Of a stretch of DNA of 64,000 nucleotides, positions 9,080 to 18,858 are shown piece by piece. The position numbers and the translations under genes are program-made. The stretch is from assembly GCA_964498095.1 (NCBI GenBank), contig CAZCFY010000008.1:1-64000 (forward strand). Direction: 5' to 3'. Within the stretch, counting starts at the first letter, position 1, and each line of letters opens with the position of its first letter. Source of the DNA: SG-bin7 sp964498095. Lineage in GTDB: Bacteria; Bdellovibrionota; Bdellovibrionia; Bdellovibrionales; SG-bin7. The notes under the pieces were generated by a model. That model ran no database searches. It was not told the origin of the DNA and saw only the letters and a program-made list of their open reading frames with translations.

Positions 9080-10329
9080 ACGCGGTAGCTTTGCCATTGT
9101 TTTAAATTTGCGGGGTCGAGGGCGACATAACAAATAATACCTTTAGTGCCTTTTTCTGAGCGCAAAACTTCGCCTTGTTTGGCGAGTTCATACATTTGGT
9201 ATTCTTCTTCTTTGGGAATAAATAATTCCACTTCGGTGCGTAAAGTATTCATCGCTTCGATCATTTTCTTTTTCAGAGTCTCAATACCGTCGCCATTAAG
9301 TGCTGAAGTGAAAACCTTCGGATGCAGCTTTACTTTAAACTGCTCTTGAATCGGCGCTTTATCCATTTTATTGAACACATGTACGATGGGTTTTCCCTGC
9401 CAGCCAAATTTTTCAATGAGCTTTAACACCGTATCGATTTGTTGATCGCGGTGCGGACTAGAGAGATCAATCACGTGAATTAATACTTCGGCGTCAGCGG
9501 ATTCATCAAGTGTCGCTTCAAAGGCGTCTATCAATTGCGGTGGAAGTTTGCGAATAAATCCTACCGTGTCTGTGACTAACACCGTTTGATTGTTTGGTAG
9601 TTCTACCTTTCGCGTCGTAGGATCAAGTGTTGCAAACGGCATATCTTTCACAAACACTTCCGATTTGGTTAATCGGTTAAACAACGTACTTTTCCCGGTA
9701 TTTGTATAACCAATCAAAGCAAAGCGGTGAGCCTCATTGCGCCGCCGCCGTTCACGATGAAGACGGCGATGGCGTTTGACCTCTTCCAGCTCCTTGCGAA
9801 TCTGGCTAATGCGAAAACGCATGGTGCGGCGGTCAGTCTCCAACGCTTTTTCGCCGGGGCCGCGGGTACCGATACCGCCGCCCAAACGCGAATGAGACTC
9901 TAGCCACGCGCCTACCATTCGCGGCGCTTGATCAAGTAATTGCGCCAGCTCCACTTGCAATTTACCTTCATGAGAGCGGGCGCGTTTGGCAAAAATATCT
10001 AATATCAATTGATTACGGTCTAAAACACGTACGGCCCAAGCGTCTTCGAGGTTACGCTGTTGTACTCCCGACAAGGAGTGATCAACTACGACTAAGTTAG
10101 CGCCAGTCTCTTTTACCAGGTCGGCGATTTCCGCAACTTTACCCTTTCCGATAAGGGTGCCCGGACTCCATTGCAGAAGAATCTGCGTTAGCGATCCAAT
10201 GACATTGGCGCCGGCCGCATAAGTTAATTCTTCAAGCTCCCAAAGACTCTCTTTAATGTCGACGATGGCATCTGTTTTTAAACCTACGCCGACCAATAAT
10301 GCATTTTCTGAAACCCGGGTTTCTGTCAT
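9073..10329 (-). CDS. hflX: GTPase HflX
   Basis: 418-residue ribosome-associated GTPase; family members split stalled or hibernating 70S ribosomes. The HflX N-terminal domain ends with the family signature GGGIGTRGPGE (150-160), then an Arg-rich coiled linker (about 160-200). The G domain has G1 GYTNTGKS (207-214), G3 DTVG (254-257) and NKMD near residue 320. Length is normal. It lies 9 bp after maeB on the same strand, so the two are probably co-transcribed. The stop codon lies in a palindromic gene-end element. Confidence 0.95.
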   Translation of the reverse strand: MTETRVSENALLVGVGLKTDAIVDIKESLWELEELTYAAGANVIGSLTQILLQWSPGTLIGKGKVAEIADLVKETGANLVVVDHSLSGVQQRNLEDAWAVRVLDRNQLILDIFAKRARSHEGKLQVELAQLLDQAPRMVGAWLESHSRLGGGIGTRGPGEKALETDRRTMRFRISQIRKELEEVKRHRRLHRERRRRNEAHRFALIGYTNTGKSTLFNRLTKSEVFVKDMPFATLDPTTRKVELPNNQTVLVTDTVGFIRKLPPQLIDAFEATLDESADAEVLIHVIDLSSPHRDQQIDTVLKLIEKFGWQGKPIVHVFNKMDKAPIQEQFKVKLHPKVFTSALNGDGIETLKKKMIEAMNTLRTEVELFIPKEEEYQMYELAKQGEVLRSEKGTKGIICYVALDPANLKQWQSYRVR

Positions 10330-10338
10330 TTAGCTGTC

Positions 10339-12633
10339 TTACTTTGTTCTCTTGCTCTGTTCAACTTCTCTTACAATTTGCGTTTGTAAGGCGGTGAGGG
10401 CCACAGTATTAAAAATATCCTCTACCGTACAGGTGCGCTGCACGATATGGGCCGGTTTACGTAGCCCCATTAGGAAGGGACCAAACACCTCACCACCAGC
10501 GAGCTGCTGCACAATTTTGTAGGCGATATTGCCGGCGTCAAGGTTGGGGAAAATTAAAATATTAGCGGCCCCATCATTTAGGCGGCTAAACGGAAATAGA
10601 CGCTCTATAATTTCTCCGTTGACAGCGGTGTCGGCTTGCATTTCGCCGTCCACAATCAAGTCGGGAAACCTTTGCTTCACTAAATTAACAGCCTCTTGCA
10701 TTTTACGGGGACTCTCGCCGCGGCTAGTGAAGTTGGTATAACTTAACATCGCAATTCGTGGTTTTACTTTAAAAAAGCCCGCAATGCGTGAGGCATGAAT
10801 TGCAATCGTTGCGATTTGCTCAGCGGAGGGATTTATGTTCATTGTCGTGTCGGCAAAAAAGAGCATGCGGTTTTTTATTAGGACAATATTCATGCCCGAA
10901 GCAATGCGCTTAGCTCCTATAGTATCCAGGATTGGTTTTACCGCATCGGCATAGTTTTGCGTGGAGCCAGAAACAAGGGCGTCGGCATCGCCAAGTGCTA
11001 CCATCATCGAAGCAAAATAATTCGTATCGATCATGCGCCGCTCGGATTCTTGTCTTAAGATGCCTTTACGTTTACGCATTTCATAATACGCGTCGATATA
11101 TCTAGCGGCGCGGGGATCTGTTGAAGGGTCGGCGATTTTCACATCATTAAGTCCCGGCAGGTCTAATTCCTTAATTTTCTCACGAATCCGCGGTTCATAA
11201 CCGACTAAGATTGGCTCAATGACTTTTTCTTGTTTCAACATGTAAACGGCACGCAGAATTTTTTCGCTGCGGCCTTCGGGAAAAACTACTTTTGGCAAAT
11301 GACCACTGGCCTGCGCGCGGTCTTTAACTTGATGAATAGTGTCGCGGATAAATCCGCGGCCAGAGCTTTGAAATGACGCAAGTTTGTCCACGTAAGTCGT
11401 AAAATCGGTAATTGGTTTTTGCGCGACTTTATCTTCAATGGCGGCTTTCGCCACGGCGGGAGCCACCCATAATAAAACACGTGAATCAAAAGGTTTAGGA
11501 ATTATATAATTTGGTCCGAAGTGAAATTTAGTTCCGCGGTAGGCGGCGACGACTTGATCGGGTACATCTTCCCGCGCCAGTGCGGCCAACGCTTCGACGG
11601 CCGCGAGCTTCATGTTTTCGGTAATTGTCGTCGCGCGCACATCTAAAGCGCCACGGAAAATATAGGGGAAGCCCAAGACGTTATTTACTTGATTTGGAAA
11701 ATCACTGCGTCCCGTGGCAATAATCACATCGGGGCGCGCGGCCTTGGCCTCCGGCGGTAATATCTCGGGCTCGGGATTAGCCATCGCAAACACGATAGGG
11801 TTTTTGTTCATCGTTTTTAACATTTCCCCAGTGACGGCGCCGGCCACACTTAAACCGACAAAAACATCGGCATCTTTAAGCGCATCGGCCAGTGTTTTTA
11901 ATTTTGTATCTTGCGCGAACTCTAATTTATATTCGTTAATGTCTTTTCGCGATTTGGTCACAATGCCTTTTGAGTCACACATAAAGATATTGGCCCGTGG
12001 TACCCCTAGCTGCGTAAAAATTTTCGCGCAAGTTATGGCCGCAGCGCCGGCACCATTCACCACAATTTTTACGTTTTCAAGTTTGCGGTTGGTTAGGTGA
12101 GCCGCATTGATGAGGGCGGCTCCGCAAATGATGGCAGTACCATGTTGGTCATCATGAAAAACTGGAATCTTCATTTCCTCTTTCAAGCGTTTTTCAATAT
12201 AAAAACATTCTGGCGCCTTAATGTCTTCGAGGTTGATTCCCCCAAAGGTTGGCTCCAGAGCTTTGACGGCGGTAATAAATTTGTCGGGATCTTTGGCGTC
12301 GATTTCAATGTCGAAAACATTGATATCGGCAAATTGCTTAAATAAAACTCCCTTACCTTCCATGACAGGCTTGCCCGCTAAGGGGCCAATATCCCCAAGA
12401 CCTAAAACGGCGGTGCCATTTGTAATTACCGCGACTAAATTCCCCTTGGTGGTGTATTCGTAGGCGAGATCGGGGTTTTTAGCGATTTCAATACAGGGGG
12501 CCGCAACACCGGGGGAATACGCTAAAGAAAGATCGCGCTCCGTGCGGCAGGGCTTTAAAGAAGAAACTTCAACTTTTCCCGCGCGCGGGAAAGCGTGATA
12601 ATTTAAGGCATCGGCGATTAGTTTCTCATCCAT
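10339..12633 (-). CDS. maeB: NADP-type malic enzyme with phosphotransacetylase-like domain
   Basis: 764-residue cytoplasmic enzyme that oxidatively decarboxylates malate to pyruvate. Residues 1-about 425 are the malic enzyme: YSPGVAAPC, then GTAVLGLGDIGPLAGKPVME with the catalytic region, FHDDQHGTAI, and a Rossmann segment VVNGAGAAAI. Residues about 440-764 form a phosphotransacetylase-like domain (VVFPEGRSEKILRA, DALVSGSTQNYADAV), regulatory in MaeB proteins. Length matches the family. First gene of the maeB-hflX pair. Divergent from fadI with 136 bp between, so pyruvate/NADPH supply and fatty acid breakdown share an intergenic region. Confidence 0.95.
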   Translation of the reverse strand: MDEKLIADALNYHAFPRAGKVEVSSLKPCRTERDLSLAYSPGVAAPCIEIAKNPDLAYEYTTKGNLVAVITNGTAVLGLGDIGPLAGKPVMEGKGVLFKQFADINVFDIEIDAKDPDKFITAVKALEPTFGGINLEDIKAPECFYIEKRLKEEMKIPVFHDDQHGTAIICGAALINAAHLTNRKLENVKIVVNGAGAAAITCAKIFTQLGVPRANIFMCDSKGIVTKSRKDINEYKLEFAQDTKLKTLADALKDADVFVGLSVAGAVTGEMLKTMNKNPIVFAMANPEPEILPPEAKAARPDVIIATGRSDFPNQVNNVLGFPYIFRGALDVRATTITENMKLAAVEALAALAREDVPDQVVAAYRGTKFHFGPNYIIPKPFDSRVLLWVAPAVAKAAIEDKVAQKPITDFTTYVDKLASFQSSGRGFIRDTIHQVKDRAQASGHLPKVVFPEGRSEKILRAVYMLKQEKVIEPILVGYEPRIREKIKELDLPGLNDVKIADPSTDPRAARYIDAYYEMRKRKGILRQESERRMIDTNYFASMMVALGDADALVSGSTQNYADAVKPILDTIGAKRIASGMNIVLIKNRMLFFADTTMNINPSAEQIATIAIHASRIAGFFKVKPRIAMLSYTNFTSRGESPRKMQEAVNLVKQRFPDLIVDGEMQADTAVNGEIIERLFPFSRLNDGAANILIFPNLDAGNIAYKIVQQLAGGEVFGPFLMGLRKPAHIVQRTCTVEDIFNTVALTALQTQIVREVEQSKRTK

Positions 12634-12769
12634 GTAAAACTCTCTTTCTTGAGTAATCTACTTTAGTCTAGTGAAGCTCTCTAAACAGTCAACATGACTT
12701 AACTTATCCTTTCCCTAATGCGTGGTGTTGGTAGTAGAATGATTTGGTTTGAACTTTCGGAGGTGAGGG

Positions 12770-14065
12770 GTGAATTCACGGGATGTTGTAATTATCGAAG
12801 GCATGCGCAGTCCTTTTGCTAAATCAGGAACGAAATTGCGCGACGTTCATGCGGCAGAACTTGGGCGGGTGGCGATGAAGGAAACAATTGCGCGCTCTAA
12901 TGTCGATGTAAATACCATTGATGAAGTCATAATGGGAAATGCCGGTAACCCGTCGGATGCAGTTAATATTGCAAGGGTGGTTGCTCTAAATTCTGGAATT
13001 CCTAAATCGGTATCGTCTTTCACCGTGCATCGAAATTGCGCATCAGCTCTCGAAGCGGTGTCCTCAGGGTATGAACGTATTAAATCTGGAACGGATGAAG
13101 AGGTTCTTGTCGGCGGCTCTGAAAGCATGTCGCAAATGCCTCTTCTGTTTTCGCAAAAGTTCGCGAATATATTTGGCGAACTCGCCGGTGCAAAAACCAT
13201 GGGCGGAAAGTTGGCGGCCCTCGCAAAATTAAAATTAAAATATTTAACACCACGGATTTCCATCATGGAAGGTTTGCGCGATCCCTTTACGGGAATGATG
13301 ATGGGGGATACGGCGGAACTCTTAGCCAAGGAATTTAAAATAAGCCGGCGCGAGCAAGACGAGTACGCTTTGCGCAGTCATCAACGCGCGGTCGCCGCGA
13401 CCAAAGAGGGTCGGCTTAAAGAGGAAATCGCGCCGCTTTATATTCCGCCAAAATACAATGAAGTTTTAACCGAGGATATTGGACCACGTGATGGTCAGAG
13501 TCTCGAAGCGCTGGGTAAACTGAAACCCTTTTTCGACAAAAAGAATGGCACGGTCACCGTTGGTAACTCGTGTCCGATCACCGACGGCGCGGCAGTTCTT
13601 TTACTTATGAGCCGCGAAAAAGCGCAGAAACTTGGCTTTAAGCCCGTTGCCACCATCAAAGGATATGCCTTTGCGGGATTGGAACCCGAACGCATGGGGC
13701 TAGGGCCGGTTTATGCTACGGCAAAGTTACTTAAAAAATTAGGCATGAAATTTTCTGACATTGGACTTATTGAACTCAATGAAGCCTTCGCCGCGCAAGT
13801 GATTGCCTGCGAACGCGCTTTCGCGAGCAAAAGTTTCGCGCAAGAAAAATTGGGTTTGAGTGAAGCGGTCGGAGAAGTGGACCCCAACAAACTTAATGTA
13901 AATGGCGGCGCAATTGCCTTAGGGCATCCGGTCGGGGCAACGGGGGCGCGCTTAGTTTTAACTCTCATGAAAGAGATGCAAAGAAGAAAAACTCAGTTCG
14001 GTTTAGCAACCTTATGTATCGGCGGCGGCCAAGGTGGCTCCATGATTCTTGAGAGAGAGGCGTAG
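12770..14065 (+). CDS. fadI: Acetyl-CoA C-acyltransferase (thiolase), FadI type
   Basis: 431-residue thiolase that cleaves 3-ketoacyl-CoA in the last step of beta-oxidation. The nucleophilic Cys is in VHRNCASAL (Cys90), the catalytic His in GGAIALGHPVGATGAR and the second Cys in LCIGGGQGG near the C-terminus. The start is GTG with GGAGGTGAGG upstream. fadJ follows after 3 bp. Order and sizes match fadI-fadJ of Escherichia coli (436 and 714 residues), so the two proteins probably form one complex. An acetyl-CoA acetyltransferase for short chains would look similar. Confidence 0.9.
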   Translation: MNSRDVVIIEGMRSPFAKSGTKLRDVHAAELGRVAMKETIARSNVDVNTIDEVIMGNAGNPSDAVNIARVVALNSGIPKSVSSFTVHRNCASALEAVSSGYERIKSGTDEEVLVGGSESMSQMPLLFSQKFANIFGELAGAKTMGGKLAALAKLKLKYLTPRISIMEGLRDPFTGMMMGDTAELLAKEFKISRREQDEYALRSHQRAVAATKEGRLKEEIAPLYIPPKYNEVLTEDIGPRDGQSLEALGKLKPFFDKKNGTVTVGNSCPITDGAAVLLLMSREKAQKLGFKPVATIKGYAFAGLEPERMGLGPVYATAKLLKKLGMKFSDIGLIELNEAFAAQVIACERAFASKSFAQEKLGLSEAVGEVDPNKLNVNGGAIALGHPVGATGARLVLTLMKEMQRRKTQFGLATLCIGGGQGGSMILEREA

Positions 14066-14068
14066 AGT

Positions 14069-16210
14069 ATGTCGATTCTAGAAAGCATTCGCATTGTTGA
14101 TAAAGGTGATGTGGGATTAGTCGAGTGGGATCTTGTCGGTGAAAAAGTAAATAAGCTTTCTTCTCCCGTGATGGCCCGTTTAAAAGAAGTCGTCGAAGAA
14201 CTCAACCGCAGCCAATTTAAAGCGGTGGTTTTTATCTCGCGCAAACCCAAAATTTTTATTGCGGGCGCCGATATAGATGAAATCAAAACTCTCAACGAAA
14301 GAAACCAAATCTTGAAAGTCGTAAAAGGCGGCCAAGAAATCATTAACCTGGTAGAAGACCTAAAAATGCCAACCATCGCCGCGATAAATGGCGCGTGTTT
14401 AGGGGGCGGCTGTGAGTTTGCACTCGCGTGTGACTACCGCATAGCGACCGACGATTCATCCACTAAAATTGGGTTACCGGAAACACAATTAGGTTTGATC
14501 CCGGGCTTTGGAGGCTGCGTGCGCTTGCCAAAACTTATTGGTGTGCAGAATGCACTAGATATTATTTTAGCCGGTAAAGCGGTTAATGCCGATAAAGCGA
14601 TAAAAATTGGACTTGTTGATAAAAAAACGCATGTCGCGCAACTGGAAGAAAAGGCTATCGAATACGCCCAAGAAATCATTAGAGCCGGTGGCAAGAAAGC
14701 CAGAAAACACTATTGCGCGCGCGGGCTGCCAAATAAATTTCTTGAATCCTTTGCTGGCCGGCCCGTGGTTTTTTCAATGGCGGCTAAAACCGTGATGGCC
14801 CAAACCAAAGGGCATTACCCCGCGCCTTTAAAGGCCCTGCAAGTTGTAAAAAAAGCTTTTGGTAAGTCACGTAACACGGCACTTAACATAGAAGCCGATG
14901 GCTTTGCCGATGTTTGCGGAACACTTGTAAACAAGAATCTCATTCATATTTTTTACATGATGGAAGCGGTGAAAAAAAATACCGGCGTAAATGATAAAAA
15001 CATAAAAGCGCGGCCGGTAAAATCGGTTGGAATTATGGGCGCGGGTACCATGGGCGGCGGAATTGCATTTGTGACTGCCGGAGCGGGAATGGAAGTGCGT
15101 CTAAAAGATATTAATCACGATGCCATCGCCAAAGGAATTCAGGCGGCTAAAAAACTTTGGGATAAACAATTAGAACGCCGTCGTATCGACAAGTATGCTG
15201 AAGAAAGAAATTTGGCGCATATCTCAGGCGGACTTGATTTTTCCGGCTTTGGCCAACTCGATGTAGTTATCGAGGCTATTGTCGAAGACATGGCCATTAA
15301 GAAAAAGGTGATCGCTGAGACGGCGAAGCATTGCAAATCCGACGTGATCATGGCCACCAACACGTCGTCCCTGAGTGTTTCAGAAATGGGCGAAGCGCAT
15401 CCCAAACCAGAGAACTTTGTCGGAATGCACTTTTTTAATCCCGTAGATAAAATGCCACTTGTCGAAGTCATTCGTGGCAAAAACACGAGTGATGAAGTCG
15501 TGGCAACGATTTTTGAATTAAGTAAGCGCATGGGAAAAACGCCCGTCGTCGTAAAGGATGGGCCAGGATTTTTAGTTAATCGTTTGTTATTGCCCTGGCT
15601 TTCAGAGGCGTTATTTTTCTTGGCGGATCATATGGATATCGAAAAGGTCGACAAGATTTACGCAAAAAAATTCGGCATGCCGATGGGGCCATTTCATTTA
15701 ATTGATGAAATTGGCATAGACGTTTGCCTTAAGGTTTTAAAAATTTTCAACACGGCTCTCGGAGAGCGGGCCCCTCTGCCGCCGGTCTACGAAAAACTTT
15801 ATCAAAGTAAGCGTCTAGGAAAAAAGGGCGGCAAAGGTTTTTATATTTACGAAGGTAAAAACAAAAGGGTAGATCCGGCAATCTATACGGAATTGGGAGT
15901 AGGTACGCCAAGTAGTTCGCACGATGAAAAGGAAATCATCGAGCGTGGAATTTTCCGTATGATAAATGAGGCCGCGCTCGTACTCATAGAAGAAAAAATT
16001 GTTGAAACCGCGGCCGAGGTGGATCTGGGAATGATCATGGGAACTGGCTTTCCGCCTTTTCGCGGCGGGCTGTTAAAGTACGCCGACAGCCTAGGGTCAC
16101 AACATATTACGGACGAGCTGGAAATGTTGGCGTCCAAATTTGGGACGCGTTTTAAACCGACGCAGCCGCTAAAGAACTTAGCTAAGTCAGGGCGGGGCTT
16201 TTATAGCTAG
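14069..16210 (+). CDS. fadJ: Multifunctional enoyl-CoA hydratase / 3-hydroxyacyl-CoA dehydrogenase, FadJ type
   Basis: 713-residue alpha subunit of the beta-oxidation complex. The N-terminal crotonase domain has GADIDEIK, the oxyanion and first Glu region ACLGGGCEFAL, and the second catalytic Glu in GLPETQLGL. A Rossmann NAD site, GIMGAGTMGGGIA, starts near residue 313. The dehydrogenase active site is HFFNPVDKMPLVEV, followed by the two helical C-terminal domains (GPGFLVNR, GFPPFRGG). The length is that of FadJ/FadB. Translationally close to fadI (3-bp gap). Confidence 0.95.
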   Translation: MSILESIRIVDKGDVGLVEWDLVGEKVNKLSSPVMARLKEVVEELNRSQFKAVVFISRKPKIFIAGADIDEIKTLNERNQILKVVKGGQEIINLVEDLKMPTIAAINGACLGGGCEFALACDYRIATDDSSTKIGLPETQLGLIPGFGGCVRLPKLIGVQNALDIILAGKAVNADKAIKIGLVDKKTHVAQLEEKAIEYAQEIIRAGGKKARKHYCARGLPNKFLESFAGRPVVFSMAAKTVMAQTKGHYPAPLKALQVVKKAFGKSRNTALNIEADGFADVCGTLVNKNLIHIFYMMEAVKKNTGVNDKNIKARPVKSVGIMGAGTMGGGIAFVTAGAGMEVRLKDINHDAIAKGIQAAKKLWDKQLERRRIDKYAEERNLAHISGGLDFSGFGQLDVVIEAIVEDMAIKKKVIAETAKHCKSDVIMATNTSSLSVSEMGEAHPKPENFVGMHFFNPVDKMPLVEVIRGKNTSDEVVATIFELSKRMGKTPVVVKDGPGFLVNRLLLPWLSEALFFLADHMDIEKVDKIYAKKFGMPMGPFHLIDEIGIDVCLKVLKIFNTALGERAPLPPVYEKLYQSKRLGKKGGKGFYIYEGKNKRVDPAIYTELGVGTPSSSHDEKEIIERGIFRMINEAALVLIEEKIVETAAEVDLGMIMGTGFPPFRGGLLKYADSLGSQHITDELEMLASKFGTRFKPTQPLKNLAKSGRGFYS

Positions 16211-16306
16211 ACATTGGTGCTAATCGCCGAAAAGTCCTAATATTTTCTCCTTCTCAAGCCGAAAGGAAAGGTACGATATAAACTGTACACTTGAAGGGGA
16301 GTAAAC

Positions 16307-16726
16307 ATGTTCCCAAAAGATACTAAATTTTTAATCATCGACGACTTTCCAACCGTCCGCAAATTTTTGAAGCTTAATCTGATGAAGCTTGGCTACAATA
16401 ACGTGGATTTCGCGGAAGACGGAAATATTGCTTTCCAGAAATTGCAAGAGTCGCACACTGCAAAAGCGCCTTATCAATTTGTTATTTCTGATTTGAATAT
16501 GCCGGGCATTACTGGCTTAGAGCTTTTAAAGAAATGCCGCGAGGACGCCCGTTTTAAAGATCTTCCCTTCCTAATGCTGACGGCGGAACGCGCGCAAGAC
16601 AAAGTAAAAGAAGCGATTCAACTTAAAGTTAATGACTACTTGGTAAAACCCTTCGACGAATTGACTCTTAAGAAAAAAATCGAAGGTATTTATACACGCA
16701 TTCAGTCGGCCTTAAAGTCGGCTTAA
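16307..16726 (+). CDS. CheY-like single-domain response regulator (second copy)
   Basis: 139-residue stand-alone receiver, a paralogue of the protein at 3894-4298: LIIDDF, phospho-Asp in SDLNMPG, Thr in MLTAE and Lys in LVKPF are all present. AAGGGGAG precedes the ATG. cheX follows after 15 bp, the same arrangement and spacing as in the first pair. Whether both answer to the same CheA cannot be told from sequence. Confidence 0.9.
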   Translation: MFPKDTKFLIIDDFPTVRKFLKLNLMKLGYNNVDFAEDGNIAFQKLQESHTAKAPYQFVISDLNMPGITGLELLKKCREDARFKDLPFLMLTAERAQDKVKEAIQLKVNDYLVKPFDELTLKKKIEGIYTRIQSALKSA

Positions 16727-16741
16727 AAAAGGAACTACTGC

Positions 16742-17248
16742 ATGGGAGCGGCACCAAAACAAGAACTCATATCCTATGTCGATCCGATCTTAATAGATGC
16801 TTTTGTCGACGGGGTAAAGCAGACGGTAAAAACGTGGGCCAATGTACAAGTGCAAGCCGGTCCACCAACCTTTGAAAAGCCTTTTGAAAGTAAAGGCGAT
16901 GTCGCCGGAATGGTGGGAATGGTTTTTGGTGATCTCCGCGCCATTCTGACAATAAGCTTTGAAAAAGGCGGCTTGTTTAAAATTCTTAGCAACATGTTTG
17001 GCGAAAACTACACCGAACTTAATGACGAAGTGGCCGGTGCCGCCGGTGAATTCACGAACACGATCTACGGTATCGCCATCGATAAGCTGCGTGGTACGCA
17101 ATACGATTTTAACATGACCATTCCCAACGTCGTCGTTGGCCAATATAAAATTACCAATGCCCACAAAGGTCATGCGATCATCGTACCCTTTACTTCGCCC
17201 GACATTAACTTCTACATCGAACTTACTGTCGAAAAGAAGACCGAATAG
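16742..17248 (+). CDS. cheX: CheX-family CheY-P phosphatase (second copy)
   Basis: 168-residue CheX paralogue of 3378-3878, similar over the whole length (both begin MGAAP and share GDVAG.. GMV, LTISFE and IP.VV.G). The phosphatase motif E-x-x-N is kept in AAGEFTNTIYG. It is the second gene of a cheY-cheX pair. The stop codon is followed after 2 bases by a palindromic gene-end element. Confidence 0.87.
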   Translation: MGAAPKQELISYVDPILIDAFVDGVKQTVKTWANVQVQAGPPTFEKPFESKGDVAGMVGMVFGDLRAILTISFEKGGLFKILSNMFGENYTELNDEVAGAAGEFTNTIYGIAIDKLRGTQYDFNMTIPNVVVGQYKITNAHKGHAIIVPFTSPDINFYIELTVEKKTE

Positions 17249-17289
17249 CCAAAAGGTTCCAGGTTCTTTTTGGTAGCAATGCCGCGTTA
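17249..17289 (-). repeat. Gene-end palindromic element, copy 3 (divergent)
   Basis: AAAAGGTTCCAGGTTCTTTT, an imperfect palindrome centred on CCAGG, starts 2 bases after the cheX stop; the distal box is CGCGTTA at 17283-17289. The spacing between box and palindrome equals that of the lon copy, where the box reads TAACGCG in the other orientation. Similarity in the spacer is weak. Confidence 0.5.
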
Positions 17290-17304
17290 AATCCGGCTTT
17301 CAAA

Positions 17305-17607
17305 CTATTTCTTCTTACTATTTTCTTCTGAACTCACGCCCCGCAAAAAAGGATTAACCATAGGGGAATACCATGGCGACATCATAGGCCAATAGTTAAT
17401 CGGACTGGCGTAGAATTGCATTGGAACGGGGCCATAAGGATAGGCATAAACAGGCCGGGGAATTGCGGGTATACCGTAAAAAGTCCGCAGAGCCATACAT
17501 TGTGTGCCGCAGGTGCCGGGAACTCCCATAGCGGCCTTTGCGGGAGCAACAGTAACGATCAAAAAAATCAGGGTACTCAAAATCAAAATAGGAAATGCCC
17601 GAAGCAT
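17305..17607 (-). CDS. Small secreted Pro/Tyr-rich protein
   Basis: 100-residue protein with a signal peptide cleaved near AKA^AMG (residue 25). The mature part has two close Cys (GTCGTQC) and many Pro, Tyr, Trp and Met (PRPVYAYPYGPVPMQFY), ending in a Lys-rich tail. It resembles short cell-envelope proteins, but I do not recognise a family. It converges on cheX and is divergent from the PQQ-propeller gene. Confidence 0.55.
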   Translation of the reverse strand: MLRAFPILILSTLIFLIVTVAPAKAAMGVPGTCGTQCMALRTFYGIPAIPRPVYAYPYGPVPMQFYASPINYWPMMSPWYSPMVNPFLRGVSSEENSKKK

Positions 17608-17657
17608 ACTTATATTCTACTTGAACACCCTCGACCACCACCAGTAAAATTTCGGTC

Positions 17658-18725
17658 ATGATCTTAATGTCGCTTATTATTACATTGGCGTTCGCACAGG
17701 GCCCGGCTCTAAAAATCCAAAAAGAACGCCAAGACATTGGTCCGGTATACGCATCGCCGTTAAAATACAAAGGACGAATTGTATTTTTGTCTTCAACCGG
17801 CGGCCTTTATGAATCAACCTTTGAACAAAAAAAATTAAAACTCTTATATCAAGCAAAACTCTCCACCATAGCCCAACTGGTTTTACATGGTGATGTCGTT
17901 TACTTTGGTGACGGACTTCATGAGGATAAAGAATCAAACCTTTATGGCTTCGATTTAAAGAAAAGTAAACTTGTATTTGCAGTCACGGTTCCGGGCCATA
18001 TAGAAAAGGCCGTTCGCATAGTGGGTGATAAAATAATTACGGGATTAGGGCCGGCGGGCGTTGGCGCGTTTGATTTATCGACGGGAAAAAGTATTTGGCA
18101 TTTAAAAACTCACACAGAAAAAAACATTCATGTGGATTCCGAGCCAATTGTCGACGGCGACAAATTTTATGTCGGCGCGATTTATGATCATAAAGCGGTT
18201 TTGGCGGTTAAAATCAGCGATGGCTCTGTAATGTGGAGTGCGGACCTTGAAAAGAGTCCAAAAATGGATCTTATTCTATATAAAAATAAAATTATTGGTC
18301 TCAGCACGGAGGCGGGTCTGATGGCGGAAAAGCGCGACGTGCCCGCCGACTTTTTTATCGTTGATAAGGATAGCGGAAAACTTTTATTGCAGAAAGAGTT
18401 GCGCGGTGCCAATTTCTTTCCACAGTTAATAAAGGACAATGCCGCTTTCGTAAGTTTGATGACCGGTGATTTAATTTCTATCGATCTTGAAAAGGGCGCG
18501 GTGACTGTTATTGATCAATATCCAGAGCCTTTTATTGCGACGACATTTTCATCCAGTAAAGGGCTTTGCGCTGTCAGTTTTATGGGGCGGTTAGCGTGTT
18601 ACAAAAACAAAAAATCTATGCTTAAAAAAGATTTAGGCGAACAAGTTATTGGCCGTATCGGTCCCGAGCTCGCCGGAAAATTTTATTTACCAACACGCGC
18701 GGGCTACTATATTTTGCGTCTGTAG
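17658..18725 (+). CDS. Secreted PQQ-like beta-propeller protein
   Basis: 355-residue exported protein with a short signal peptide (MILMSLIITLAFAQ). The remainder has repeated beta-propeller blades of the PQQ/YWTD-like type: GFDLKKSKLVFAVTVPGHIE, GAFDLSTGKSIWHLKTH, AVKISDGSVMWSADL and IVDKDSGKLLLQKEL. No catalytic residues are seen, so a BamB-like binding or scaffold role is more likely than a dehydrogenase. The gene is monocistronic. Confidence 0.75.
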   Translation: MILMSLIITLAFAQGPALKIQKERQDIGPVYASPLKYKGRIVFLSSTGGLYESTFEQKKLKLLYQAKLSTIAQLVLHGDVVYFGDGLHEDKESNLYGFDLKKSKLVFAVTVPGHIEKAVRIVGDKIITGLGPAGVGAFDLSTGKSIWHLKTHTEKNIHVDSEPIVDGDKFYVGAIYDHKAVLAVKISDGSVMWSADLEKSPKMDLILYKNKIIGLSTEAGLMAEKRDVPADFFIVDKDSGKLLLQKELRGANFFPQLIKDNAAFVSLMTGDLISIDLEKGAVTVIDQYPEPFIATTFSSSKGLCAVSFMGRLACYKNKKSMLKKDLGEQVIGRIGPELAGKFYLPTRAGYYILRL

Positions 18726-18858
18726 GGCTTGTCGGCTGCTTGGTAGTGGCGATTTAGCGTTTGCGTATTATAAGTGGTGTGGTGATTCGTCGGTGACGTC
18801 AGAAAATTGCGCGTCGTACGTATAAAATTACGCACTTTCATGTGAGATTCGCGGTTCA